A DNA stretch of 64,000 bases from Ophiostoma sp. CBS 140.51 (GCA_029298735.1 JANSLP010000010.1:186001-250000), one strand, 5' to 3'; shown: positions 25,601-36,355, numbered from the stretch's first letter. Numbers and translations are program-made. The notes: generated by a model from the sequence alone, not told the origin.

Positions 25601-26764
25601 GTCCAAGAGGCAACCATTGCAGCCAAGAAGCTCACCGCTGCGTTGAGTTCAGCTGAGGCCGAGCGGCAGATCGGCACAGCGCCGTATTGTCTCTTCTTTG
25701 TGCCTTTTGTGTCCATCTTTCCTGGGCCCCTTACCCTTGCTTCTCTTCCCTGCGCCTTGCACAGCACGTACCCGCGAGCACATGCTACCTTTATTCGTGG
25801 ACGTGCATCTTTTGATGGAGATTTTCCTACTTTCACTTGCACTTTTGCATTCTACTGATGCTGTGTACCCCGAGAGCAGTCACCAACAGGCAATACTCCT
25901 ATGCAATGCCCATGCAATGCCCTTGCCTTTGTCCTCGCACCGCCTTTTTTTCTTTTTCTGGCTTCTTGCCTTGCCTATGTCAGTCCGGACAGTTGGCACC
26001 GGCGAATGACGAGAAAAGAGAAGAAAGGAAGAAGACACAGAAAGGAAGGGAAAGGCAGACTGAAGAGGCCGCACTCCGTGGCCTGCTCGGTGACACAAAC
26101 AAAATCCTTGTTCAATGCAATATGCAGCATGCAGGCAAGGGGATCCCATATTTCAATACTTTCCACATGGCTTTGCTTGGCCTTATCCCTTGACCCTGTT
26201 TTTCATTACCTAGCCTTCTCTTGAGGACTTCCTCCTTTCTTCTGATTACTTCTCCGCTCATCTTGTCCTACCGCACCGGTCAGCCACGCGGACGATGATG
26301 GGGTTGGTACTCATTTTACTCCTTTCCTTCCCATTTTACTCCTTTCTTTCCAGCCACACGATAAGCGGAGTGTTGACTGTATCCCGATCTGCATCGTTTT
26401 CTTATTTTGAGAGAACCCAAGAAATGAAATGTAGGCGTTTCTCCTTTCTTTTGGCGTTTTCCATCGTCACTAAAAAGACCCGTGATATTGGGAAGAACGC
26501 CCGTTTGCAAGCCAAATACCAAAGCCAATACGAAGCTCCGGGGGAAAAGTGCAGATATGGAAGAGAAGAAGAAAGCAAGACACCCTTTCGACGCCCTGCA
26601 TATCCTGTCCTCCGCCAGAGGCTGTAAATCTCGTATCTCATCGTATGCAGTCAGAGGAGGACATGCACATTATGCTTAATTTTGTCATGTGAGCTGTCGT
26701 GGTTTTTATTCAATCAAGGTCGCTTGTTAGTTCAACAATAAAATAGCATACAATATCTTGATGG

Positions 26765-26944
26765 GCATTCAATAATATGCACGATTGATCTGCTGAAAAG
26801 TGTTCAGATATTGATCATGGAGAACGTGAGAGGTAGAAAGTCAACTGACCATGTAAGATCTTGCATATTCACACTAAAAAGACCGAGGTATTATCAGGCA
26901 TACAGATCAGAAACAAAGGATAGCTTTGCATTCAATAACATGCA
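26765..26944. repeat. Pair of 17-mers, GCATTCAATAAYATGCA
   Basis: GCATTCAATAATATGCA at 26765-26781 and GCATTCAATAACATGCA at 26928-26944 differ at one base. Each begins and ends with a TGCA or GCAT element, so each is a partial inverted repeat. They lie in AT-richer sequence about 0.7 kb upstream of the next gene. Confidence 0.6.
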
Positions 26945-27067
26945 ATTGGAGTGTTTGGTGTTGTGGTGATCGTGATGACCGTTCTGTTTGAGTCTGTTCA
27001 AGTCGCTGCGCTAAGGCCGCTAAAAAGCCAATCAGACTAAGGGTTGCTTGGGACGGCTGGGGCTCCG

Positions 27068-27214
27068 CGCGGGCACTAAAACCCCGCGTAATTATGAGTC
27101 CTGATAAGTGGTCACTGGTGTGAGAAAGTGTGAGTCAACAACCCCTTTGAGGCGGCACAGCCTCGCCGGTGACTCGAGTCAAAGCAGTAAGCATCACTGC
27201 CTAGGCTTTTTATC
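27068..27214. other. Hairpin-dense GC patch
   Basis: Several short inverted repeats follow each other. CGCGGG and CCCGCG are separated by an A-rich loop near 27069-27088. GAGGC and GCCTC occur near 27149-27164, and the perfect palindrome GACTCGAGTC is at 27171-27180. GCAGT and ACTGC follow at about 27184-27200, and then a T5 run (about 27208). This could be a structured small RNA ending in a Pol III-type terminator, or the remains of a mobile element. I cannot assign it to a known RNA. Confidence 0.3.
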
Positions 27215-27624
27215 CCATGAAGGATGAGGGAAAAGGCGTAGTCAGAGAGACACGAAAGAATAGGAATGGCGAGCAATGCAAGCTGATACACCTTGTATTC
27301 TGGAATAGCTCAATAGCTTCTTATCTCGTGGCAACTTGATATAAGGAATGCATTGTCTCGCCGGAAAAGTAAAGACAGAAAGAGAGAACATCACCACGCG
27401 TAATAATGGCTAGAAAGACAGACGGGAATCATCACATTTGCATTTTGAACCGGCCGCCTTTCGTATCACCAGACTGATGTAAGATGAACTGGAGTTGGAG
27501 TTGCGGGAGCCTCTTATCACGACTCTCTAACATTTAACTAGCCCAGCTACTCTAGCTCCAACACTCAACGACACTTGACAGCATCCAATAACACCGACAG
27601 CACCGACAACTTCACCTACCGACC

Positions 27625-28605
27625 ATGGGCCGCAACAGCGAAAACAACAACACCGATAACGGGTTCCGCGGCTACCTTGTCCGCGTGCAGACCAAGCAGG
27701 GCCGTGTCTACCGCCACCGCAATCTGCGTCTTGTCCTTGACAAGAGCATCCACCAGGGTTTGTCGCTCCAGACCCAGCGTCTCGGACGGCAGGCGACGTC
27801 GGGCGTGCTCGTGGATGTCGGGGACATCATATCCCCCGACACCAGCGGCCACAATTCGCTGAGGGAAGGACTGCCTGTTGTGGCCTGGCGGTCGTATGCC
27901 GCTAGGGACAAGGACGGCAAGAAGTCCTCGTCGGCCGCCGGCGGTCGTGGTTTCGGCGGTCGCTACCCAGTGATTGAGGAGACCACGCTCGACGAGTTTG
28001 TGCAGTTGGCGCATGCCACGAAGCTGCCGGGTGAAACCTCAACTTCGCGAGTCGGCAATGTCAACGTCAGTGTAGAGGACGACGAGCAGGTGGCCAAGCT
28101 GTACAGCCTGGGCATCCTCTATGATGGCCCGACCACGACCAACGAATCGACGGACGTCGACGAGCTGGCTGCCATCGACTCTACCCCCACTGCCGACGCT
28201 ACCTCTCCCTACCAGGCCGACAGCCTGGAGACCATCCGCCATGAGGAACCGCTCTACACGGTGCGCCATGTAGTAGCCAAGCGGAAGGGCAAGCGCGTCG
28301 TGGGCAACAGCGCTGCGAAGTCACCGCTGGAGACGTCGAAGGCGAAGACGTCGAAGGCCGGAACGGCCGAGACGGCTGAGACGGAGGACACGGTCGAGAC
28401 TGGCGAGACGGTAAACGACAACGTGCCCCTCTACGCATTGAACGGCGTGTGGGAGGACGGCGAAGGCCAGACGATTGATGGCCGCGCGCTCTGGAGCGAT
28501 CTGGAAGAGTTTGAGTATGTTGTGCTGGCTGACGACGACCTGGCCTCGCTGGCTGGGTCATGGGTTGAGCTAGAGAGCGTGCTCGGCACGGATGACGGCG
28601 ATTAA
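27625..28605 (+). CDS. Protein of unknown function (326 aa)
   Basis: A single intronless frame of 326 residues, with G/C-ending codons like the other genes and a CA-rich leader (CAACACTCAACGACAC from about 27560) typical of fungal 5' untranslated regions. The N-terminal 60 residues are basic and look folded (FRGYLVRVQTKQGRVYRHRN). A middle part contains Gly/Arg (GGRGFGGRYP) and an acidic stretch. About residues 230-275 are a low-complexity Lys/Thr/Glu repeat (ETSKAKTSKAGTAETAETE), and the C-terminus is acidic. There is no signal peptide, membrane helix or catalytic motif that I recognise. A polyadenylation-like AATAAA lies at 28641-28646. It is probably a lineage-restricted, soluble protein. 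Confidence 0.75.
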   Translation: MGRNSENNNTDNGFRGYLVRVQTKQGRVYRHRNLRLVLDKSIHQGLSLQTQRLGRQATSGVLVDVGDIISPDTSGHNSLREGLPVVAWRSYAARDKDGKKSSSAAGGRGFGGRYPVIEETTLDEFVQLAHATKLPGETSTSRVGNVNVSVEDDEQVAKLYSLGILYDGPTTTNESTDVDELAAIDSTPTADATSPYQADSLETIRHEEPLYTVRHVVAKRKGKRVVGNSAAKSPLETSKAKTSKAGTAETAETEDTVETGETVNDNVPLYALNGVWEDGEGQTIDGRALWSDLEEFEYVVLADDDLASLAGSWVELESVLGTDDGD

Positions 28606-29080
28606 AGAGTAAAGAGTAAACGCTATGTAAATATGTATTTAATAAATCGGTATTGATTGACATGACAATCAAACCTAAAGAAACATATACAGAATGCGTA
28701 CACCCCTCCATTATATGTGCCGTCCGTTTTTGAGGCAATGAAGTAGACAGTGGCTGTATGAAATAACCAAAAATATCAAACAAGACGAAAGAAAAAGGAG
28801 ATTATCCCATATCCAAAACTTTGTATCCAAAGAACGCAACCGCAAGAAACGTATAGAAATGTAAACCAAAACAATGCCCGCTGCAAAGGTTTATCCAAGA
28901 AAAGAAATAAAACAGTCGTATTATGTAGGGTATCGGCAAATTGAAGCGATCGAAAAAGATGGGCGGAAATGGCAAAAGAGGAATGCGGCGTCAACAGAGA
29001 TAACGCCTGCAGGACCATGATGTACAAAGAAGGCTCAAGGCAAAGCACAGCGACATACTAGCTTTGACGAGAGACGGTGC
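28606..29080. terminator. Convergent 3' ends with AATAAA
   Basis: A 475-base gap lies between two convergent genes. AATAAA at 28641-28646, 36 bases past the stop of the plus-strand gene, is a likely polyadenylation signal. The rest is AT-rich and should hold the 3' end of the minus-strand coiled-coil gene. No coding frame here is supportable. Confidence 0.5.
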
Positions 29081-30235
29081 TTATCTCCTTGGCGGCGTCG
29101 GTGGCAAGCTCGGTGTTGGTGCTTGTGACGGCAGCATGGATCGTGGCGTCGCTGACAGTTTCATAGACAGCAGCGTGCTCATCAAGCGGTCCACCTCCGT
29201 GTTGAAGGCCAGTGATGCCTCACCAAAGACGGCTGCTGTCTCCTCAATGTTGTGGCGCGCGTCAAAGACGGTCGCCTGCAGCGCCCGCTTCTCGACCTCG
29301 GCGTCGGCCAGCATGCGATCCCGTGCTGCCACGCGCTTGTTGGCCGCGTCGAGTTGTTGCTGCAGCTCACGGATGTTCTCGGCTTGCTGTGAGATAACAG
29401 TATTGGCGGTTGCATGCTTTTTGCGCTCCTCCTCAAAGTTGAGGAGGTCGTTGTTGCGAGCGCGCCGGCTCAGCATCAGCTCGTCATCAACGGCCTTGCG
29501 GCCCTCTCTCTCGATCTGCAGATGTGTCTCAAGCGCCTGCTGGCGGTCAATGTGCAACTTCAGCTGCTGCTCTACATGGCTCAGTTTTGCAATGTGCTTT
29601 TGCAGACTGTCAATCTCTAGCGCGCTTTCTTCGACTTGGTCTTTGAGGTCGCGGTTGTCTATCCGGAAATCCTCCAAGATGCCGTTGTGATCGTCCAGCT
29701 GCATGTGAAGTTGCTCAATACGCTTTTCTGCGTTGGCGAGCAGTACTTTTGTGTCTTCGTGCCGGCGCTTCTCAATAAGCAAGTATGTATCGTCTCTCGC
29801 CGGCACTACGGAGGAAGGCGTCGTTTGTAATAGAGACGGTATTGACGATTGTGACAATGTGGAAGGAGATGAACCATTGGCAAAGCCGTTGGCATGGTTG
29901 GAGCGAAAGTTGTTGACAATGTGCTCGAGACGGGCGACAACTTCAGGTGACAGGTTTGAGAAGTCGACGGGAGATGCTGGGTCTGCGCCGGGGAAAGCTC
30001 CAATCGCCGGTGGCAGAATCGACGGCGGCGGCAGCACAGGGCTCGGGCCCGGCTGGCCATCGACGCCGTTGGTCGTGTCGTGCGCGTCGCCGTTGGTGCC
30101 GTCTGCCACAGATGACGGCATCGTGTCGTAGCCGATGCTGCTTGGCACGCCGCCGACAAGATCAAGCGGAAGAGGTTTGAGAGTGAAGGGGGCAAAGGAA
30201 GGCGACGAAGGGCGTTCCGTTGTGTAAGATGCCAT
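29081..30235 (-). CDS. Coiled-coil protein of unknown function (384 aa)
   Basis: A single intronless frame of 384 residues. The N-terminal 170 residues are proline-, serine- and glycine-rich and look disordered, with one short helix candidate (VVARLEHIVNNFRSN). About 170-345 is a long coiled coil with heptad-like Leu/Ile/Val spacing (for example LHMQLDDHNGILEDF, ISQQAENIRELQQQLDAA). The C-terminus is a proline/serine tail ending PPTPPRR, which contains a PxxP motif that could bind SH3 domains. Such a layout suits a cytoskeletal or polarity scaffold, but no named family can be given. The start at 30235 is the first ATG of the frame, with in-frame codon use like its neighbours. Confidence 0.8.
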   Translation of the reverse strand: MASYTTERPSSPSFAPFTLKPLPLDLVGGVPSSIGYDTMPSSVADGTNGDAHDTTNGVDGQPGPSPVLPPPSILPPAIGAFPGADPASPVDFSNLSPEVVARLEHIVNNFRSNHANGFANGSSPSTLSQSSIPSLLQTTPSSVVPARDDTYLLIEKRRHEDTKVLLANAEKRIEQLHMQLDDHNGILEDFRIDNRDLKDQVEESALEIDSLQKHIAKLSHVEQQLKLHIDRQQALETHLQIEREGRKAVDDELMLSRRARNNDLLNFEEERKKHATANTVISQQAENIRELQQQLDAANKRVAARDRMLADAEVEKRALQATVFDARHNIEETAAVFGEASLAFNTEVDRLMSTLLSMKLSATPRSMLPSQAPTPSLPPTPPRR

Positions 30236-32055
30236 CGGACTATAGAGAGACGGATGTTCGGTTGTTCAGTCGTTCAAAAGAACGTCGTTTAGCTGTGTCG
30301 TGGGATCGCAGATCGTCTTATCGTGTGTAGCCGTTCACTGTGCAACTAAATGTTGGTAGAGTTCGGGATCGATGTCTCGGTCGAGGCGTTGACTCGAAAA
30401 GTTGTGCGTTTATGTGCGAGTGTTGTCTGCCGAGTATCGTCGGCTTGTTGCGTAATTGTGAGGTTGAGCAGTTGAGTAGTTGTGGAGTTTGTTGATTGTG
30501 AGAAGCCCCGTGCAGTCGGGGAAGTTTGGCAAGCTCGAGAATAGTGAGAATGACCAAGAAATCGCCCCAAAACAAGCAACTCTGAAAGAAAGGCGACGAT
30601 CAGAGAACAGAGAGAAAAAGCCAAGGGGCGAGGCTCGTCTTTACGCCCCTGCTCTCCTCACTGACAAATGTGGTTTAGCGAGCTGCCCTCCTGTCGCGAG
30701 CCCCGTGCCGACTGGAGAGGGCGGCTGGGGGGTTGGTCGGTGCTTGAGTGGTGAGTGGCTCGAAGCGGGTTGGATGGTTGTGTGGCAGTTGTGTGGAGTT
30801 GCAGCGCGTTTCTTGACACCTTGGTAATATTGGCACTGCAGGGAAACATGAGGCTCAGTGTCGGGGCGAGTAGGAGAGCAAAGTGGCACAAATGAGATGA
30901 GAAATAAAGTTGTAGAATGTGGAGAAACAGGAACGGATAACGGAGAAAGTAGAGCGAAGAAACTGAAGGCAAAGAAACTCGAGAAGATGAAAAGAAAAGA
31001 GGACGAAAATAAAGGAAGCCAAAAAAGGGCTGCACTGCCTCTCGACTACAGAATTGGCCAACCGCCTGGCGCTTCGAGGCTGAGGGATGGCTTCGAGAAT
31101 GGAGAATGGGGACGGGGAGTCGGGAATCCGATCAACGGCGATCGAAACAAGTTGCAGAGAACAGAACAGAATGGAACACAGAATGGCACAAATCAGTACT
31201 GAAAGATTCAAGATGACGACAAAAAGGAGCTGAAGCTGTTATGCTGCCAGGGAGCAGAACAGGCAAGAGCAATCAAGTCGCGACACAGCGCGAAGAAGGA
31301 GCTGGCGAGTTGACCCAGAAGGCGAAAACCGAGGCAGGAGCACAGTGAAGAAGCAAACAACGCCAAAAAGGACGCGAGAACACAAGGTTAGACGTCTCTC
31401 TTGTTTTCCCTTTCCACTCACTTTGAATGCTCGCTCTCGTCTCCTCTTTTCAAGCTCTTTCCCAAGTCCATCGCGGTCTCTTGTTCAGAACAACCTCAAA
31501 GGCGGGCATTGTCGCAGAGTGGACGGTCTCTCGCTCTGGACGGAGGTGGTCAGCCTTGGTCTGAGCGTGCTTCGCCGCAAGTGTGAGTGGGTCTGAGCAT
31601 GGCAGGCCAGCCAATTGGGAAGGGATGGTCAGTGCTGAGCTTTGGGAGATGTGGGGGGAAGGAGCGAAGTGCAGGGATGTGGTTGGTTCGTGAGGAAAGA
31701 GGGAGGGGAGCAGAATGCAAGCCATAGAGCCAAAAGGGAAGGGACGAGACGAGGGGTGGTACTGGTGGTGGTTGGGAGTCGAGAACAAGATACGAGAGTC
31801 GAGGAAAGGAGCGTTGAAAGACAGAAACCCGTGACATTGGGAAAGAGCTAGCATCCAGGAACGTGCTTGTTGTTTTTGGCCTGGCGTCGGAGCCTCCCGA
31901 AACAAAACAAAGGGCCCAGGCGAGAGGCCAGGCCAACAAACAATGAACGACAGACGACAAGCGACAACAACGAATAGCTGTACTTCGTAACCAAAGCACG
32001 ACGACAACGACAAGAAACACGCTCGCGGCAGCCGCGAGGCCACGCCACTGCAGCC
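30236..32055. promoter_or_regulatory. Divergent intergenic region
   Basis: This 1.8 kb gap lies between two genes that run apart (coiled-coil, minus; HET, plus), so it holds both promoters. A GCCCCAAAA word lies at 30564-30572, about 330 bases upstream of the coiled-coil start. From about 30.88 to 31.0 kb the plus strand is purine-rich. Just before the HET start the sequence turns CA/GA-rich (CGACGACAACGACAAG near 32000). I accept no coding frame. Confidence 0.45.
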
Positions 32056-34443
32056 ATGCGTTTGATCAACACGAAAACTCTCGAGCTCAAAGAGTACTTC
32101 AACAACATCCCGCCCTATGCGATTCTGTCACACACATGGGGCGACGGCGAGGTGTCGTTTACGGACTGGAAGGACCTCGAGACGGCTCGCAAGAAGGAAG
32201 GCTTCCGCAAGATTGAGCTGACGTGCCAGCAAGCAGCACACGATGGATACAAATACGCATGGGTCGACACGAACTGCATCGACAAGACGAGTAGCTCGGA
32301 GCTGTCTGAGGCGATCAATTCCATGTTTGCATGGTACCGCGATGCGCAAGTTTGCTATGTCTTCATGAAGGACGTCATCGTGCCGGGCGAGGATGGCAAT
32401 CCCATGCCCCTGTGCACACCAGGCCAAGAACCGCCGCCGCCGCCTGGTGGCCTGGCCAAATACCTCGCCGATCCGGCCGTGCGTCGTGCCTTCAAGTCGA
32501 GTGCCTGGTTCACGCGTGGATGGACACTACAAGAGCTGCTGGCACCGGCCAAAGTTTTATTTTTCTCCTACGAGTGGCTGCCACTGGCAACAAAGGAGAC
32601 AGAGGGCATGCTAATTAGTGACATTACCGATATCGACCGCACCTACATCAAGCGACCCGAAGACGTCTCGACGGCGAGCATTGCACGACGCATGTCGTGG
32701 ATGGCGAAGCGGCGCACAACACGCATCGAGGACACGGCATACTGCTTGTTGGGATTGTTTGGCATCCACATGGCGCTGCTGTACGGCGAAGGACACCGGG
32801 CGTTTCTGCGGCTGCAAGAGGAGATTATCCGTGTCTCCAACGACCAGACCATATTCTGCTGGCAGGCCAACAAGATGGGTGGGCAGCCGCCGCAGTCGTT
32901 GGCCAACAGCGAGGATATGCCCGCGGCTGCGCCAGCCGGCCCCAGAAGAGTTCAGGTCGTCACGGAGGAGCCCGTGAAGCAGGACACACACCGCAAGGCT
33001 GAGCTTGAGCAGTGGACGAGCATATTAGCACCACACCCCAAAGTTTTTAGGGACTCGGCCCTCTACTTTTCCGAGTTTGGCAATGCCGGTAGTAGCGGTG
33101 CGGGCGGCTGGAGCAGTGGAAACATGGCCGGCAGTATTGGCAGCCTGAGTACATTGGGAGGAGCACACGCCTCGTCTGGATCTTCTGATATTGGGCCCTA
33201 CTCCATCACCAACTTTGGCCTGAGCATCTCCCTCCCTCTACTCTACACCGCAAAGGGCGCATGTGCAGTCCTGGACGTTGGCTATCGACGCACATCTAAC
33301 GACCGAGCCTCCCGTGTTGTCGTCCCGTTGCACCGTCTCCAAAGCGGCCACTACGTCCGCCTGTCCACCCAGCTGCTGATTATGCAGGTGCCCGCCACGT
33401 TGCTGGCTACACGCACCCAGATCTTTGTCGATTGTCGAAATGCTCAGTCTCGTGGCACCGCATTGCTTCTCGGTCAGCGTGTTAGTGCACGGCCCGTCAA
33501 CATGGCTGGTGGCGCCGCTGGCAAACACCAGCCAGTCCTCTTTTTGACGTTCAGCCGCCCCGTCGATCTCGACCGAACACCTCTGGCAGCATCCGACATG
33601 GACTTTGTTCCCTTCCACAGTGCCATCGAAGTGAGCGTCCACCGCTTGGGCACACAGAGCGCCGCCATTCTGTCTGGCAAAGCTGCTGCTGGTGGAAATA
33701 ACAATGCGGGCGCTGCCACAACAGAATCCTTCCATCTTCTCGTGGGTGCCCGTGCCAACAATGCTTGGCTAGGCGGGGGCGGCACGATGTCGGCAGACTC
33801 TCCTGGGTCTGTCGGCGGCGGCGGTGGTGCTGCTGCCACCAAGAAGCATCGCGGCATCCTGCCACATGCCTCCTCTTCGTCAACCTCCATCTCTTCGTCA
33901 ACGCCCGGCACCCCGACATCGGCATCCACTACCACGCCCGGATTCCTGGATGGCAGCCAGCTCAGCATCGACTGGCACGCCGACGTGTGGGCGCGGCCAT
34001 CGTCCACGCTCGGCGGGTTCACCGAGCCCACCGCCCTGAAGCCACTAATCGATCGCCTTCCGGCCGACTACTTTGGTTCGTGGTGCACCTCCGCCTCTTT
34101 GCGCAACGTCTTGTCATGGCGGTACTCGGCCGAGGGTGCACTCGTGGTGTATTTCGAGCTGGACGAGCTGTATAACAGGAGCGGTGCTGAAGATGAAGGG
34201 GCAGAGGGTGTCGCAGGTGTCGCAGGGAACGAGCGCTCTGGCACACCGACGACACTGAACGGCGATGGCGACGAGCTGGTCCGGTTCAGCCACTTAAGGC
34301 GGTCAACGGCTTCGAAATCATCGATGCAGCAGCTGTACGAGATGATGGGTCCACCACAGACAACGACAACAACAATGACCCAGACGCCAACGAGAATGAC
34401 AGCCTCGGGACGGCACGGCTCGACACTGCTTTGGCAGCGCTAG
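32056..34443 (+). CDS. HET-domain protein (heterokaryon incompatibility type)
   Basis: An intronless frame of 795 residues. The N-terminal HET domain is complete: YAILSHTWGD (21-30), WVDTNCID (69-76) and AWFTRGWTLQELLAP (150-164), the three blocks that define the family. It is followed by the usual conserved segment around RIEDTAYCLLGLFGIHMALL. No NACHT/WD40 or ankyrin part follows. Instead there is a middle region that may form a beta-rich fold and a low-complexity Ser/Thr/Gly stretch (about 590-635). HET domains trigger cell death when unlike fungal individuals fuse, and many fungal genomes carry dozens with no known allele partner. Whether this one acts in recognition is unknown. The last 45 codons look odd: a -1 frame reads as better protein (see findings). 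Confidence 0.9.
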   Translation: MRLINTKTLELKEYFNNIPPYAILSHTWGDGEVSFTDWKDLETARKKEGFRKIELTCQQAAHDGYKYAWVDTNCIDKTSSSELSEAINSMFAWYRDAQVCYVFMKDVIVPGEDGNPMPLCTPGQEPPPPPGGLAKYLADPAVRRAFKSSAWFTRGWTLQELLAPAKVLFFSYEWLPLATKETEGMLISDITDIDRTYIKRPEDVSTASIARRMSWMAKRRTTRIEDTAYCLLGLFGIHMALLYGEGHRAFLRLQEEIIRVSNDQTIFCWQANKMGGQPPQSLANSEDMPAAAPAGPRRVQVVTEEPVKQDTHRKAELEQWTSILAPHPKVFRDSALYFSEFGNAGSSGAGGWSSGNMAGSIGSLSTLGGAHASSGSSDIGPYSITNFGLSISLPLLYTAKGACAVLDVGYRRTSNDRASRVVVPLHRLQSGHYVRLSTQLLIMQVPATLLATRTQIFVDCRNAQSRGTALLLGQRVSARPVNMAGGAAGKHQPVLFLTFSRPVDLDRTPLAASDMDFVPFHSAIEVSVHRLGTQSAAILSGKAAAGGNNNAGAATTESFHLLVGARANNAWLGGGGTMSADSPGSVGGGGGAAATKKHRGILPHASSSSTSISSSTPGTPTSASTTTPGFLDGSQLSIDWHADVWARPSSTLGGFTEPTALKPLIDRLPADYFGSWCTSASLRNVLSWRYSAEGALVVYFELDELYNRSGAEDEGAEGVAGVAGNERSGTPTTLNGDGDELVRFSHLRRSTASKSSMQQLYEMMGPPQTTTTTMTQTPTRMTASGRHGSTLLWQR

Positions 34444-36355
34444 AAGAAAAGAAGCCAGAAGCAAAGAAGCCAGATTGTTGTTCAGTGATGCGGGGTTGGA
34501 TTTTGTAGTTTGTAGTTTGATGCCACAGTGTGAGGTCTGTAGACAAGGCCGGATACACTTTTATGATACCAATATTTTATGTTTCTTGTCAAATACATCA
34601 ACTTTGATAAAAATTGTATTTTACTATCAATCTTACGACTCGTTACGCATTCATAATATCTTGCCTAGATATGAAGCTCCCTCTGTTGGAGCCATACCCC
34701 GAGATACAAGCCCCTCGGTTGGTGATGTCATCTTTTGACGTCTTAGTGGAATCGGGCCAGGATGACTCGAGACGAGGCCGACGTTCCGAAATGCACACGT
34801 ATTTATAAATAAGATACATGCATGTGAAGACAGACAATTGTCAAGGCCTTCAACATCAAATGATGATATGTTGTTGATGGAGATTCAATTTGTAGTATCA
34901 AAATGTGCCAGCGGATGCTACGGATATGGCGGGTACTTATTGGTCATAATGCACCACCAAAGACTACGAGAATGGTCACAGGGAAGAGATGGCGTAAATC
35001 ATTGATAATCGAATACGCATCATACGGAATAAGTATCAAATTTGAAAGAAAAATATATCAACTAAAGACATTGATAGAATAGAAGATGGGAAAGGAAAGG
35101 GCAGTACATTGCATCCTATTGCTCGTCAAACCATACTCCGTAACTTGTATCCAGCACGCCTTTTTGGGAAGCAAAGGGCAGAAAAGAAGTATGAGAAAAC
35201 AGGCTGTGACAAAAGAAAGGAGAGATAACGTGGAAGAATAGGGAAACACATTTTGAATTACCGTAGAAGCAATCTCAAGAGAAAAAAAGACAAAGAAAAA
35301 ATTCCGTTTACTCCTTTTTTTTATCTTGTCTAGACCCCTTTGAAAGATCACCTCGAAATTTCACAAGACGCCTTGAAGTAAGAAAAGAAGTAATGAAATA
35401 AGGAAGATAAAGATAAAACTAGAAAGAGGAAAAGAAAAGACCGGAAACACTGCAAGCTCAAACGACGTTGAAAGAAAAACATTGCTGCAATGACACGTGC
35501 CATGTCGATTCATAAACTGTCGTTGGGCTTCCTGGCCTCATAGCATCGTCTCCTGCACTTTTCAGAAAAGTACGAACAAAAGGGTTCAAGAAATGTAAAG
35601 AAATACGCGCCGGAAGACATCGTTAGACATAGTGGACTGTACGCGAACAGTTTGGCGAAGAACGAAGGAGTGAAAACGACAGGGAGATACGAGAAAAGGA
35701 CACGAGAAAAGACACGAGAAAGCAAGCGAGCAAGGAGGCCAGTCTTAAGGACCGTGGCCACGAATAAAAAGAGTAAAAAGAGAAATCTGACATATGAAAA
35801 GTATGACAAAGATAGAAGATAGGAGAGAGTAGCAGTAAAAGCAATGACTAGGGTTGGAAACAAGATGAGCCACGACAAAGAAGAAAATAGTAAGTAGGCC
35901 TTGGGAAAACGCATGAGACCCATCGATGTGAACAGAAGAAAAAGAAACAGACGAAAATAAGCCCTCATGAGAGAAAACGTTGGACGTTTTGTAACAAAGT
36001 AAAATAACCGCGAAAAAACGAGAGAAAAACATTATTACATAAATGCATCCATTGTGTTGTTGAAGGGTAGTAAAAACCATGAGTGAAAAGGAGGTAGTAG
36101 GGGAACACAAAGACCAAAGCGCAAAGGGTAAATTTAACAGAAAAAGGACGTCGGGAAGTCATGAAAGAAAGATGCCTTTTCTTTTCTTGTTCAATTCTTA
36201 TTGCCACCTGGACGCCTTTCACATCCGCCGAACGCCAACACTGAGACAGGAGGAAAGCATTTGCGACGAAGGAAACAGCCTCGTTAAGGATCAAACTGAC
36301 CAGTTAGCAGGTGGCCCAACATCCCACATCACCACATCACCACACGAGGCTCACC
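34444..36355. other. Intergenic region, convergent genes
   Basis: This AT-rich region between the HET gene and the minus-strand RNA-binding protein contains the 3' ends of both. A TACTCCGTA word sits at 35134-35142. From about 35.6 to 36.0 kb the plus strand is purine-rich. The small frames here are Phe/Leu/Ser-rich translations of that tract and are not convincing genes. Confidence 0.45.

Larger units (their letters stand above)
17985..27624. other. 9.6 kb gene desert
   Basis: The first kilobase is purine-rich on the plus strand and is probably the leader and promoter of the MFS gene. Beyond it, pyrimidine- and purine-rich tracts alternate: pyrimidine-rich at about 19.53-19.90, 23.08-23.24 and 23.78-24.08 kb, purine-rich at about 21.12-21.78 and 23.40-23.72 kb. 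Short tandem repeats occur at 21591-21621, 22454-22498 and 22598-22626. From about 26.7 kb it becomes AT-richer, with a hairpin-dense patch at 27.06-27.21 kb. None of the open frames shows a domain, hydrophobic pattern or codon use like the real genes. Non-coding transcripts remain possible. Confidence 0.45.

Noticed and set aside
27119..27532. A possible solo long terminal repeat (starts TG, ends CA)
   Set aside because: The flanks (ACTGG and TTTAA) give no target-site duplication and no internal repeat sequence is present; the boundaries are only a two-base match at each end.
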